Shown here piece by piece: positions 7,083 to 15,937 of a stretch of DNA of 64,000 nucleotides; the first letter of the stretch is position 1, and the number at the start of each line of letters is the position of its first letter. The DNA is from CAIVAT01 sp049317265. GTDB taxonomy: Bacteria > Bacteroidota > Bacteroidia > Bacteroidales > FEN-979. The stretch is from NCBI GenBank assembly GCA_049317265.1, contig JBMOIP010000009.1:1-64000 (forward strand), written 5' to 3'. The translations under genes and the position numbers were made by a program. Under the pieces are notes generated by a model. It saw nothing but the letters and a program-made list of their open reading frames with translations. It ran no database searches and was not told the origin of the DNA.

Positions 7083-9602
7083 ATGACCTACCGCTTTGTT
7101 CTGTTCCTCTCTTTTTTTCTTTCAACGTATCTGACCTGCCTTTCACAGGATTCATTTGTTGTAAGTGGCAGAGTAATTGATTCAAAAACAAGAGAATCGC
7201 TCGCCTTCGTCAATATCGTTATCAACAGTAGCAATACAAAAGGAGGAACCACCGACATCGACGGTAAATTCAGCCTGAAGTCGTCGCAGCCTATCCAGAC
7301 CCTCCGGCTGAGCTATGTTGGCTATGAACCGATGACCGTTACGCCTGGCTCGAAAACAAAGGATTTCATCATCCAGATGACCCAGAAGGAGATCGACCTG
7401 AAGGAGGTTGAGATCCTTCCGGGAATCAACCCGGCCCACCGAATCATCCGCAATGTCATTGACAACAGGGATATCAATGATCCTGAAAAGGTTAAATCGT
7501 TTTCTTATACGGCTTATGACAAAACAGTTTTCACCGCCGACATGGATACCACCATTAAAAATGATTTCTCTGCCCTGGTCGACACCACGTCAATGCAGCC
7601 ATCCAAAGGTGTAGGGGTTCAATTCACCGTAAAAGCAGATTCAGGCAAAGTAAGTTCAGCCTCGGCGGATTCAGTAAATAATGTCATTGACAAGCTTATC
7701 GGCAGCCAATACCTTTTCCTGATGGAGAATGTAACTGACCGTAAATTCATGGCACCTGACAAAAACTATAACAAGGTGATTGCCACCAAGATGTCGGGCT
7801 TCAAAGACCCAATCCTGGTTTTTCTTTCTACCCAGATCCAATCCTTCTCCTTTTACAAACCCATTATTTCGATCATGATGAAGGATTATGTAAACCCCAT
7901 TGGCAGCGGGAGTCTGAACAAGTACTTTTTCAAAATCGAAGATACCACCTATGTCGGGAAGGATTCGGTTTTTATCATCTCATTCAGACCGCGGAAAGGG
8001 ACCAACTTTGATGGCATGAAAGGCTTAGTGTCGGTAAGCAGCCATAACTGGGGGATACAGAATGTTACGGCGGAGCCCTATCCCAACACGGGTGGCTTCA
8101 TGATCCGTATTCACCAGCTGTATGAACTGATTGACGGGACCCAGTGGTTTCCTGTACAGCTCAATACCGACGTGGCTTTCAACAACATGCGAATCGGGAA
8201 ATACAAGGCGGTTGGCAGCGGCCGAAGCTATATCCGCGATATCGTGCTCAATCCCGACCTGGTGCGCCGTGAATTCAACCACCTCGATGTGGAAGTGGAT
8301 AAGGATGCAACCTCCCGCAGCGAACCATTCTGGAACCAGTACCGGGTTGACAGCCTCAGCCAGAAGGACCGGCAAACCTATAAAGTGCTCGACAGCATCG
8401 GGAAGGCTGAGAATTTTGACAAGATGGCAAAAACCCTTCAGACACTGCTCACCGGCCGCATCCCGTGGGGACCAATCGACATGGATATCAACCGGTTTCT
8501 GAATTACAATACTTATGAAGGATTGGTTGTCGGGGCCGGCATCCACACCAATGACCGGGTTTCCGAGCGCTTTAAAATCGGCGGGTTTTACCAATATGCT
8601 TTTGGTATTTCCACTTCAAAATACGGAAGTGATGCGAGCTACCTGGTCAACCGGCGTCACGACATTACCCTGGCTGCCTCAGGTTTTTACGACCTGGTGG
8701 AATCGGGCGGATTGAGTTACCCGTCCGATTATGAATCGATCTTATCCGGGAATTTCAGGCAGCTAATGCTGAGGAAACTCGACCGGACCCAGAGTTTCAA
8801 CTTTTCCCTGGGATTCAGAGCCTTAAAATATGTGTTGTTCAATGCCGGGATTTCCAATAATTTCAAGAAGACCACAACCTATGACCTTGCCACAACCGAA
8901 GGAAATGTCACGTTGCTTGATGACCAGTTCCGGTTTACCACGATAACCGCAGGCTTCAAATGGGCCTACGGGGAGAAATTCATCCAGACCATTAAAAACA
9001 AGATTTCACTTGGCACCAACTACCCGGTTGTATGGTTTGAATACACCCGGGGAGTGAAAAACTTTATTGGGGGCGAATTTGATTATAACCGTATCGATTT
9101 AAAAATTCGCAAAACCTTCAACATCAAGTATCTTGGCAAATTAACAATGCAGGTCAATGGTGGTTACATTGATCAGCCGATCCCCGTTTGTAACCTCTAT
9201 TATGCACCTTCCAGCTACCGGATGGTAACCATTTACGCTCCCTACAGTTTTGGAACCATGCGCAGCAACGAATTCCTGTCAAGCAAATACGCTTCTCTTT
9301 ACCTCTATCACGATTTCGGGTATCTTCTTTTCAAAGGTAAAAAGTGGTTCCATCCTGAATTTGCCATTTCGCAAAACATTGGATTCGGCTGGCTCGATCA
9401 TCCTGAACGTTATACGGCAAATACTGTTAATCCCAAAGAGATGAAACTTGGGTATTACGAATCGGGATTGCTGATCAATAACCTCATCAATCTGAAGATC
9501 TACACGGTCGGAATTGGCGCCTTTTATCGCTGGGGGCCCTATTCATTTGATAAGGCAGGGGATAACCTTGCCTTGAAAATTTCGTTGATTTTCCCATTTT
9601 AA
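7083..9602 (+). CDS. DUF5686 family outer-membrane protein with carboxypeptidase-like regulatory domain
   Basis: An 839-residue exported protein. After a signal peptide (about 1-22) comes a carboxypeptidase-regulatory-like beta-sandwich (about 25-105: VVSGRVIDSKTRESLAFVNI, TDIDGKFSL, LRLSYVGYE), the domain that also fronts SusC-type TonB receptors. The remaining 730 residues fit DUF5686, with a beta-rich C-terminal half ending in KISLIFPF, a typical outer-membrane barrel end with terminal Phe. There is no plug domain or TonB box typical of SusC. The function of DUF5686 is not established. It is monocistronic, with its own -7 box and a degenerate inverted repeat after the stop. Confidence 0.85.
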   Translation: MTYRFVLFLSFFLSTYLTCLSQDSFVVSGRVIDSKTRESLAFVNIVINSSNTKGGTTDIDGKFSLKSSQPIQTLRLSYVGYEPMTVTPGSKTKDFIIQMTQKEIDLKEVEILPGINPAHRIIRNVIDNRDINDPEKVKSFSYTAYDKTVFTADMDTTIKNDFSALVDTTSMQPSKGVGVQFTVKADSGKVSSASADSVNNVIDKLIGSQYLFLMENVTDRKFMAPDKNYNKVIATKMSGFKDPILVFLSTQIQSFSFYKPIISIMMKDYVNPIGSGSLNKYFFKIEDTTYVGKDSVFIISFRPRKGTNFDGMKGLVSVSSHNWGIQNVTAEPYPNTGGFMIRIHQLYELIDGTQWFPVQLNTDVAFNNMRIGKYKAVGSGRSYIRDIVLNPDLVRREFNHLDVEVDKDATSRSEPFWNQYRVDSLSQKDRQTYKVLDSIGKAENFDKMAKTLQTLLTGRIPWGPIDMDINRFLNYNTYEGLVVGAGIHTNDRVSERFKIGGFYQYAFGISTSKYGSDASYLVNRRHDITLAASGFYDLVESGGLSYPSDYESILSGNFRQLMLRKLDRTQSFNFSLGFRALKYVLFNAGISNNFKKTTTYDLATTEGNVTLLDDQFRFTTITAGFKWAYGEKFIQTIKNKISLGTNYPVVWFEYTRGVKNFIGGEFDYNRIDLKIRKTFNIKYLGKLTMQVNGGYIDQPIPVCNLYYAPSSYRMVTIYAPYSFGTMRSNEFLSSKYASLYLYHDFGYLLFKGKKWFHPEFAISQNIGFGWLDHPERYTANTVNPKEMKLGYYESGLLINNLINLKIYTVGIGAFYRWGPYSFDKAGDNLALKISLIFPF

Positions 9603-9614
9603 AAGTTACTTGCA

Positions 9615-9703
9615 ACAAAGACACCAGGTCACAAAGGAACACAAAGAATAATTCTTCTGAAGAATGTGCCTTGGTGCCACTTTGTGTCGTTGTGCCATTG
9701 TGG
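9615..9703. repeat. Degenerate ACAAAG-rich inverted repeat in the gap 9603-9839
   Basis: A left arm rich in ACAAAG/CACAAAGG (9615-9646) faces a right arm with CTTTGTG and GTGCC motifs (9666-9703). They flank a perfect 7-bp hairpin ATTCTTC-T-GAAGAAT at 9651-9665. It could fold in RNA downstream of the DUF5686 gene, but has no clean T-tract. It looks like a decayed intergenic repeat. The rest of the gap holds the promoter and operator candidate of the respiratory operon. Confidence 0.55.
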
Positions 9704-9777
9704 TAAAAAAGTCACTTTGGCACCCCTGCAACTGATCCGGTCCTCTATAATTTAGACTGGTTCAAAATTACATTTAA

Positions 9778-9805
9778 GTAAATAAAGGTTTGATTATTTA
9801 TTTAC
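9778..9805. promoter_or_regulatory. Inverted repeat GTAAATAAA-N10-TTTATTTAC overlapping the respiratory operon promoter
   Basis: Perfect 9-bp arms at 9778-9786 and 9797-9805 are separated by 10 nt; the right arm overlaps the -7 box at 9803-9810. A dimeric regulator bound here would block or gate transcription of the respiratory operon. No regulator gene is adjacent. The arms are AT-only apart from the outer G/C, so chance cannot be excluded. Confidence 0.4.
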
Positions 9806-9810
9806 ATTTG
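9803..9810 (+). promoter_or_regulatory. -7 box (TACATTTG) for the respiratory operon
   Basis: TACATTTG matches TAnnTTTG, 29 nt before the ATG at 9840. No TTTG lies at about 19 nt upstream; activation through the overlapping inverted repeat is possible. Confidence 0.5.
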
Positions 9811-9839
9811 TGCATATAATTACCGACAAGTAAATTACT

Positions 9840-10811
9840 ATGGAAGATAGCAATACTCCGCATTCCCCTAATGAATCAGAGAATCAGAAAGCCTCCTCCC
9901 GCAGGGATTTTCTGAAGAATCTCGGGCTGGCCGGTGTAGGCGTTGCCACCGGTGCGGCGGCACTTTACTCCGGTCACATTTTTGAGGCAAAAAAAGAGGT
10001 TTCCGGCGATCAGAAGGTACTTCTTACCCAGGAAGGGAAGCTGGTGCTGGTTGACTCACTCGAGATCAAAGCAATGGAAAAGACAGGGGAAGATCTCCGT
10101 GAAACACAGAGTCGGGAAGGTATTCCCGGCCGCAGGTGGGTCATGGTAACCGATCTTTCAAAATGCCGTAACGCCCGTAAATGCATCAGCGCCTGCCAGG
10201 ACGCCCATCAGCTGCGCCCGGAGCAATACCACATGAATACGCTGCAGATGCAGGATACGCCTGCAACGGCGCCCTACAATATGCCGAAAAACTGCCAGCA
10301 TTGCGACAACCCTCCCTGCGTTGCCGTTTGCCCCGTTGATGCCACCTATAAACGTCCCGACGGTATCGTACTCATTGAGAACGACCGTTGCATCGGTTGC
10401 CGGTTCTGCATGGCCGCCTGCCCCTATTCTGCGCGGATATTCAACTGGATCGAACCCAAAGATGCCGCCAGCCACGAAGGCCAGGAGTACAATGCGGAAT
10501 TGAATGTTCCTCAGAAAATGGGAACCATTTCAAAATGCCTCTTCAGCGCCGACCGCCTTAGGGAAGGTAAATTACCATACTGCGTTGAAGCCTGCCCCAA
10601 CGGCGTCTACTATTTCGGCGACGAAAATGAAGATGCAGTAACCAATGGCACCACAAAGGAGACCGTCAGGCTCAGCAAGTTGCTGCGCGATAACGGCGGC
10701 TACCAGCTGATGCCCGAACTGGGCACCAAACCAAGGGTATACTACCTGCCGCCCAAGAACCGCCTGTTCCCGTTTGAAGAAGCCACTGATGCAACACCCG
10801 AAAAAGTATAA
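9840..10811 (+). CDS. Tat-exported 4Fe-4S ferredoxin-type subunit (NrfC/DsrO/PsrB-like)
   Basis: This 323-residue protein carries a twin-arginine signal (SSRRDFLKNL, RR at 21-22) followed by a hydrophobic stretch, so it is exported folded. Four ferredoxin cysteine motifs are visible. Motif I is C109, C115, C119 with Ala112 at the second Cys position; motif II is C152, C155, C160, C164; motif III is C184, C187, C190, C194; motif IV is C233, C248, C252 with Ser236 at the second Cys position. Clusters formed by the II/III pair look complete; those by I/IV each lack one Cys. It overlaps the NrfD-like gene by 1 nt. No molybdopterin subunit is adjacent, so it probably passes electrons between quinol oxidation and cytochrome c. 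Confidence 0.88.
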   Translation: MEDSNTPHSPNESENQKASSRRDFLKNLGLAGVGVATGAAALYSGHIFEAKKEVSGDQKVLLTQEGKLVLVDSLEIKAMEKTGEDLRETQSREGIPGRRWVMVTDLSKCRNARKCISACQDAHQLRPEQYHMNTLQMQDTPATAPYNMPKNCQHCDNPPCVAVCPVDATYKRPDGIVLIENDRCIGCRFCMAACPYSARIFNWIEPKDAASHEGQEYNAELNVPQKMGTISKCLFSADRLREGKLPYCVEACPNGVYYFGDENEDAVTNGTTKETVRLSKLLRDNGGYQLMPELGTKPRVYYLPPKNRLFPFEEATDATPEKV

Positions 10812-12139
10812 TGACCATGGATGACAATAAACTGACTTTCGACAGGATCACCAGCGATCTGACCCATCATATCAGGATCAACAAGGGTTTCCTGGTCTGG
10901 ATGGGCTTTCTCACCATTTCATTGCTGGTGTGCCTGTATGCCTATTCTCTTCAGCTGCGCAACGGGTTGGGTGTTGCTGGGATCCGCGACTATGTAACCT
11001 GGGGGATGTACCTCGCCAACTTCGTATTCTTTGTCGCTGCCAGCCTCATCGGCATGCTCATCAGCGCCGTACTTGGGCTGATCGGCATGAAATGGCTCAC
11101 GCCCATCACCCGGATCGCTGAAACCATTGCTGTTGCTTTTGCTGCGGTTGCAGGCCTGGTTATCGTCTCCGATATGGGTCGCCCTGAGCGACTTGCCTAT
11201 GTGTTTATTTACGGACGGCCGCAGTCACCGATCCTCTGGGACGTTACCGTGATCACCACCTATTTCGTGCTCAGCCTGTTGCTGCTGTTCCTGCCCATGA
11301 TTGCCGACATGGCCATCATTCACCGGAAAGTGGACACACTGCCTTCGTGGCTTAAACCCGTTTACAAGGTATTGTCGCTCAATTTCACCGATCACCCGGA
11401 ACAGAATAAAATCATCAACCGCGCTATCCGTATCCTGTTAATTCTCCTGATCCCTGCCGCATTGTCAATCCATACCGTCACCTCCTGGCTGTTTGCCGTT
11501 ACCTCGAGAGCTGGTTGGGACAGCACCGTTTTTGGCCCCTACTTCGTTTCAGGAGCCTTTGTTGCCGGTTCTGCAGCAGTCATCATCGCGATGTTCTTCT
11601 TCAGGAAAAATTACAAGCTGGAAAACTACCTCACCGACATGCATTTCAATAATATGGGAAAAGTTCTGGCCACCGTTTCACTGGTTTATCTTTACTTCAA
11701 CATCAATGAGTTCCTTGTACCCGGCTATAAACTGAAAAGGGCGGATGCCATTCACCTTCAGGAACTCTTTGCCGGGAAAGATGCCGTAATGTTCTGGCTG
11801 GCCCAGATCGGAGGGCTGATTCTCCCGATCCTGTTCCTGCTTTTTCGCAGGTTCAGAAAGCCAATGCCCCTGATGCTTATTTCAATTGCTGTTCTGATCG
11901 CAGCCTGGTTCAAACGGTATCTCATTGTCATCCCGACCCAGGAACATCCTTTTCTTCCTATTCAGCATGTTCCCCATAACTTCATGCATTATACCCCAAC
12001 CTTGATTGAGACACTGATTACGATAGCTCCGTTTATCCTTGTTCTCATCATCATCACGCTGATTTCAAAGTTTTTCCCTGTCATCCCGCTGCATGAAACT
12101 GCCAGGGAAAAAGGAGTTGACCATATCAAATTTGATTAA
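10811..12139 (+). CDS. NrfD/PsrC-like polysulfide-reductase-type membrane subunit
   Basis: A 442-residue integral membrane protein with about ten hydrophobic helices, typical of the larger NrfD/DsrP/ActC class. Members hold the quinone site and dock a periplasmic Fe-S partner, here the gene just upstream (stop and start share one base). Recognisable stretches include YVTWGMYLANFVFFVAAS near residues 62-79, RPERLAYVFIYGRPQSPILWD and SIHTVTSWLFAVTSRAGWDS. Direction of electron flow is inferred from the downstream oxidase genes: quinol oxidation feeding cytochrome c. Confidence 0.88.
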   Translation: MTMDDNKLTFDRITSDLTHHIRINKGFLVWMGFLTISLLVCLYAYSLQLRNGLGVAGIRDYVTWGMYLANFVFFVAASLIGMLISAVLGLIGMKWLTPITRIAETIAVAFAAVAGLVIVSDMGRPERLAYVFIYGRPQSPILWDVTVITTYFVLSLLLLFLPMIADMAIIHRKVDTLPSWLKPVYKVLSLNFTDHPEQNKIINRAIRILLILLIPAALSIHTVTSWLFAVTSRAGWDSTVFGPYFVSGAFVAGSAAVIIAMFFFRKNYKLENYLTDMHFNNMGKVLATVSLVYLYFNINEFLVPGYKLKRADAIHLQELFAGKDAVMFWLAQIGGLILPILFLLFRRFRKPMPLMLISIAVLIAAWFKRYLIVIPTQEHPFLPIQHVPHNFMHYTPTLIETLITIAPFILVLIIITLISKFFPVIPLHETAREKGVDHIKFD

Positions 12140-12160
12140 CCCAGAAACAATCAAGGAACT

Positions 12161-13057
12161 ATGCGTTTCAAAAAACTACTGATAATCTTACTCGTTGTTA
12201 CGATCGGCACCAGGGTTTCCTCTCAAACCTGGGTGGTCCCCGACGATCAGAAAGCGGTTGTAGCCCCGGTAAAATTCACCCCGGAGATGCAGAAACAGGG
12301 AGAGCAGCTCTACCTGAAAAACTGCCAGTCATGCCATGGACTGATGGGGAAAGACAACTGGGCGAAACTTACACCTCCCCCGGGCGACCTTGCCAAAGAT
12401 AAGGCCCAGGTTCAGACAGATGGCGAAATTTTCTACCGCATCACCGCAGGGAAAGTCCCGATGCCCGAATTCCGCAACATCCTGTCGGAAGATGACCGCT
12501 GGTCGGTGATCGCTTACCTGCGCAGTTACAACCCAAAGTATGTTCAGCCCGCCCCAGTGGCAAAGGCTGCATTCACTGGCAGAACGGTAACTCTTGCCAT
12601 GCAGTACAGCGACCCGATGAAGAAAATCGTTGTCACAGCCAGTGAATTGCTTAAAGACAACCAGACAGGACCGGCAGCAGGCGTTGAGGTCATGCTCTTT
12701 GTCAAACGCTATTTCGGAAGCATGCAGGTTGGAGATATCAAAACAACAAACGGCAAGGGAGAGGTGATGTTCGAATTCCCGGCCGACCTTCCGGCTAATA
12801 AAGATGGATTTGTTGAGGTTACGGCAAGGGTCAATGATCCGAAGGGCGTCATGAAAACCACACCAGCAACCGCCAGTCTTGCCATTGGTGTTCCCACCGA
12901 TAAACCAAGCCTGACGGCAACAAGGGCCTGGTGGTCAACACGGGGCAATGCACCTGTTTGGGTACTGCTCACCTATACCCTTTCGGTAATCATTGTGTGG
13001 AGTTTCATCATTTATATCCTGTTCTCCATTTTGAAAATCAGGAGGCTGAGCCACTGA
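12161..13057 (+). CDS. Membrane-anchored monohaem cytochrome c
   Basis: This 298-residue protein has a signal peptide (about 1-21), a class I cytochrome c domain (about 40-125) with haem site CQSCHG and probable Met ligand in VPMPEF, then a beta-rich domain (about 140-250) I do not recognise, and a C-terminal membrane helix (about 265-292). The second domain resembles a carrier/immunoglobulin-like sandwich (GVEVMLFVKRYF, GKGEVMFEFPADL). It is well placed to carry electrons from the NrfCD-like pair to the caa3 oxidase. Its stop overlaps the next ATG (TGATG). Confidence 0.85.
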   Translation: MRFKKLLIILLVVTIGTRVSSQTWVVPDDQKAVVAPVKFTPEMQKQGEQLYLKNCQSCHGLMGKDNWAKLTPPPGDLAKDKAQVQTDGEIFYRITAGKVPMPEFRNILSEDDRWSVIAYLRSYNPKYVQPAPVAKAAFTGRTVTLAMQYSDPMKKIVVTASELLKDNQTGPAAGVEVMLFVKRYFGSMQVGDIKTTNGKGEVMFEFPADLPANKDGFVEVTARVNDPKGVMKTTPATASLAIGVPTDKPSLTATRAWWSTRGNAPVWVLLTYTLSVIIVWSFIIYILFSILKIRRLSH

Positions 13058-13431
13058 TGAAGCAACTCTCAACCATCGGGCGAATCCTGTTTGCACTGCC
13101 TTTCGGCATCATGGGGCTTAATCACTTCTTAATGTACAACTACTATGTGGGGATGGTGAGTTCGTTTATCCCCGGTGGCGGTTTTACCGTGATCATTACA
13201 GGATTGGCGCTGATTGCTGCCTGCATTGCGATCATCTCGAAAAAATTCATTCAGATTGCATGCCTGCTCCTGGCTTTGTTGCTGCTGATCTTCATTAGCA
13301 CGATTCATATACCGGGACTGTTTGAACCAGCTGCAGCCAACATGGCATTGATCGAATTGATGAAGGATACGTCATTGATGGGAGGAGCCCTATTGATCTC
13401 CGCTATGTATAAGGAGGATGATGTGAATTAG
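13057..13431 (+). CDS. DoxX-like small membrane protein
   Basis: Starting at ATG 13057, which shares one base with the preceding stop, this encodes 124 residues with four hydrophobic segments and the DoxX-type opening IGRILFALPFGIMGLNHF. An upstream in-frame start at 12931 lies inside the cytochrome gene and is rejected. DoxX proteins accompany quinol oxidases in some organisms and redox complexes in others; no catalytic residue can be named. The overlap suggests translation in fixed ratio with the cytochrome c. Confidence 0.75.
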   Translation: MKQLSTIGRILFALPFGIMGLNHFLMYNYYVGMVSSFIPGGGFTVIITGLALIAACIAIISKKFIQIACLLLALLLLIFISTIHIPGLFEPAAANMALIELMKDTSLMGGALLISAMYKEDDVN

Positions 13432-13458
13432 TATGACTATGAGGAACTTCCATAAACT

Positions 13459-14259
13459 ATGAAAAATATATTTTTTGTTTACAGCCGGCTCTTTTTCGTT
13501 TGCCTGGTACTCTTGCTCTCCCATCCTTTGATTGCCCAGGTGGAAGGTCTTGAAGAAGAAGTTGGCATCGTAGAGCACCTCGACACCATCATTCCGGCAA
13601 ACCTTACATTTAACAATGAAACAGGCAGTCCTGTGCAGTTAAAATCATTGATTACCAAACCTACCATCCTCTCCCTGGTCTATTATGATTGCCCGGGGAT
13701 ATGCCCTCAGCTGCTTTCGGGAGTTTCTGATGTCATAGAAAAAATGGGACTGGAACTGGGCAAGGATTACCAGGTGATAACCGTCAGTTTCAATTATGAC
13801 GACACACCTGCCGCATCCATTGAGAAGAAAAAGAACTTCCTTAGGGCACACAGCAAGCTGCATGCAAATGATTGGCAATACCTTACAGGCGACAGTGCAA
13901 ACATATATGCCCTGACACATACTGTAGGTTATAACTTTACAAGAGCAGGAAACGACTTTATGCATCCCTCCTGTATCATGGTGCTCAGTCCTGAGGGAAA
14001 AGTTACACGATACCTCTATGGAACCACCTATTTACCTTTCGATGTTAAAATGGCGCTGATAGAGGCTCAGAAAGGACAATCACGACCCACCATAAACAGG
14101 GTGCTCGAATATTGTTTCAGCTACGATCCTCAGGGCAGGAAATACACCCTGCAGGTAACTAAAATCACTGCCACCATCATTTTATTTTTTGCACTTTTAT
14201 TATTTATCATCCTGATTATCCGGTCATCCCGGAAGAAACCGAAAACACAAAACACATAA
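13459..14259 (+). CDS. SCO1/SenC family copper chaperone
   Basis: A 266-residue SCO protein that delivers copper to the CuA site of oxidase subunit II. It has a signal/anchor (about 1-22), a thioredoxin fold with copper motif CPGIC (C-x3-C) in YYDCPGICPQLLSGV, and the distal copper-binding His in FMHPSCIMVL. Unusually, a C-terminal membrane helix (about residues 236-257, IILFFALLLFIILII) is followed by a basic tail, giving a second anchor. It ends one base before cox1 begins at 14261. Confidence 0.92.
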   Translation: MKNIFFVYSRLFFVCLVLLLSHPLIAQVEGLEEEVGIVEHLDTIIPANLTFNNETGSPVQLKSLITKPTILSLVYYDCPGICPQLLSGVSDVIEKMGLELGKDYQVITVSFNYDDTPAASIEKKKNFLRAHSKLHANDWQYLTGDSANIYALTHTVGYNFTRAGNDFMHPSCIMVLSPEGKVTRYLYGTTYLPFDVKMALIEAQKGQSRPTINRVLEYCFSYDPQGRKYTLQVTKITATIILFFALLLFIILIIRSSRKKPKTQNT

Positions 14260-14260
14260 T

Positions 14261-15871
14261 ATGACAGAACACACGACTCATCACCCTGAGCCAAGCTACC
14301 TTGTTGACACCGGCAAGTACAAAGGCCTGATGGCCTGGCTTACATCGACCGACCATAAACGGATCGGTTTGATGTATATGTATGCCATGATGATTTTTTT
14401 CAGCGTCGGGGTCCTCCTTGGCGTTGTTATGAGGATCGAGCTATTCTTTCCCGGGCAGCAATTTTACGGCCCGCAGATGTACAACGGAGTATTTACCATT
14501 CACGGCATCATCATGATCTTCACTGTGGTGATCCCCGGACTGGCAGCAGTGTACGGAAATTTTGCCATGCCCATCATGATCGGTGCAAAAGACGTTGCAT
14601 TCCCAAGGTTGAACCTTTTTTCATTCTACCTATACATTCTCGGTGCAGTGATCGCTCTTTCGTCACAGTTTATGGGCAATGGTCCTCCGGATACCGGCTG
14701 GACGTTTTACGCCCCTTACAGCATTCAAACCCACACCAATGTTGTTGCTGCTGTGTTTGGAGCTTTTGTACTGGGATTTTCCTCCATCCTGACCGGACTT
14801 AACTTCATCGTCACCATGCATCGCATGCGTGCCCCCGGCATGACATTTTTCAAGATGCCGCTCTTTCCATGGTCGCTCTATGCAACAGCCTGGATCCAGG
14901 TCCTGGCAACCCCCATCGTAGGGATTACCCTGCTCATGATCGTAGCCGAGCGGTGGCTGCGCATCGGGTTCTTCGATCCCTCCCTCGGCGGCGACCCGGT
15001 GTTATACCAGCACCTGTTCTGGATTTACTCCCATCCTGCCGTTTACATCATGATCCTGCCTGCCATGGGTGTGATCACAGAGATCATCCCCACATTCTCA
15101 CAAAAAAAAGTCTTCGGCTACAAGGCCATTGCCATCTCCAGCCTTGCCATTGCCCTGGTGGGCTATTTTGTATGGGCACACCATATGTATACATCCGGAA
15201 TGAGCACAACGGCCCGCTGGGTCTTCTCGCTGCTCACCTTCCTGGTTGCCGTTCCAAGCGCCATCAAGGTATTCAACTGGGTTGCAACCATGTATAAAGG
15301 ATCCATCTCGGTGAAACCGCCTTTCCTGTTTGCCCTGGGATTTATCTTCCTGTTTATGATTGGCGGTATGACCGGTCTCTCCCTTGGCGCCCTCGCTACC
15401 AATGTCCATGTACATGATACGGCCTATGTGGTAGCCCATTTCCATTATATTGTATTCGGCGGAGTCGGGTTTGCCTTTTTCGCAGCTACCTATTACTGGT
15501 ACCCCAAGATGTTTGGCAGGATGTACAATTTCAAAATGGCCAACTGGTCATTTGTCTTCCTCTTTTCCGGATTCAACTTGCTCTATTTTCCCCAGTTTAT
15601 CATCGGGATCATGGGAATGCCCCGCAGATATTTCGACTACCTTCCCCAGTTTACCTTCGGACAACAACTTTCGTTTTTTGGTGCGGTTTTGCTGGTGATC
15701 GGGTTCGTTATCATGCTGATTACCCTGTTCAGTAAAAAAGGCGCTAAAGCTCCTGATAACCCCTGGGGTGGAAGAACTTACGAATGGACTGTGGCTTCCC
15801 CGCCTTCTCTTGAGAATTTCGAAGTAATGCCGGAGATGGGAGTGGATGAACATCCGTATGACTATAAATAG
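14261..15871 (+). CDS. ctaD: Cytochrome c oxidase subunit I, A2 (YS-motif) type
   Basis: This 536-residue haem-copper oxidase core has all metal ligands: low-spin haem H81 and H395, CuB H258, H307 and H308, and haem a3 H393, with Y262 available for the His-Tyr crosslink. The K-channel lysine K336 is present in VPSAIKVFNW. The D-channel glutamate of HPEVY is Ala260, preceded by Tyr256-Ser257 (WIYSHPAVY). This is the YS signature of A2-type oxidases such as the Rhodothermus caa3. It pumps protons while reducing oxygen. An octamer repeat array begins at its stop codon. Confidence 0.96.
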   Translation: MTEHTTHHPEPSYLVDTGKYKGLMAWLTSTDHKRIGLMYMYAMMIFFSVGVLLGVVMRIELFFPGQQFYGPQMYNGVFTIHGIIMIFTVVIPGLAAVYGNFAMPIMIGAKDVAFPRLNLFSFYLYILGAVIALSSQFMGNGPPDTGWTFYAPYSIQTHTNVVAAVFGAFVLGFSSILTGLNFIVTMHRMRAPGMTFFKMPLFPWSLYATAWIQVLATPIVGITLLMIVAERWLRIGFFDPSLGGDPVLYQHLFWIYSHPAVYIMILPAMGVITEIIPTFSQKKVFGYKAIAISSLAIALVGYFVWAHHMYTSGMSTTARWVFSLLTFLVAVPSAIKVFNWVATMYKGSISVKPPFLFALGFIFLFMIGGMTGLSLGALATNVHVHDTAYVVAHFHYIVFGGVGFAFFAATYYWYPKMFGRMYNFKMANWSFVFLFSGFNLLYFPQFIIGIMGMPRRYFDYLPQFTFGQQLSFFGAVLLVIGFVIMLITLFSKKGAKAPDNPWGGRTYEWTVASPPSLENFEVMPEMGVDEHPYDYK

Positions 15872-15903
15872 CGGACAAGCGGACGGGCGGACAAGCGGAC
15901 AAG
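15872..15903 (+). repeat. 8-bp tandem array (CGGACAAG/CGGACGGG), 4 units
   Basis: Four units, CGGACAAG, CGGACGGG, CGGACAAG and CGGACAAG, start immediately after the cox1 TAG. Related arrays follow the stops of cox4 and mnmA on their coding strands. Confidence 0.85.
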
Positions 15904-15913
15904 GATAAAGTTT

Positions 15914-15926
15914 AATCGTAAAATCG
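15914..15926 (+). repeat. Degenerate AATCGTAAATC leader repeat before cox3
   Basis: AATCGTAAAATCG, a slightly altered copy of the leader unit, ends 11 nt before the cox3 start codon. Confidence 0.5.
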
Positions 15927-15937
15927 AAAATTGAAAT

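Noticed and set aside
8025..8594. 189-codon open frame antisense to the DUF5686 gene
   Set aside because: Shadow of the strand-opposite coding sequence; no start context or family match.
9840..12139. Nitrite reductase (Nrf) operon
   Set aside because: The NrfC/NrfD-like pair has no pentahaem NrfA or NrfB; the neighbours are oxidase genes.
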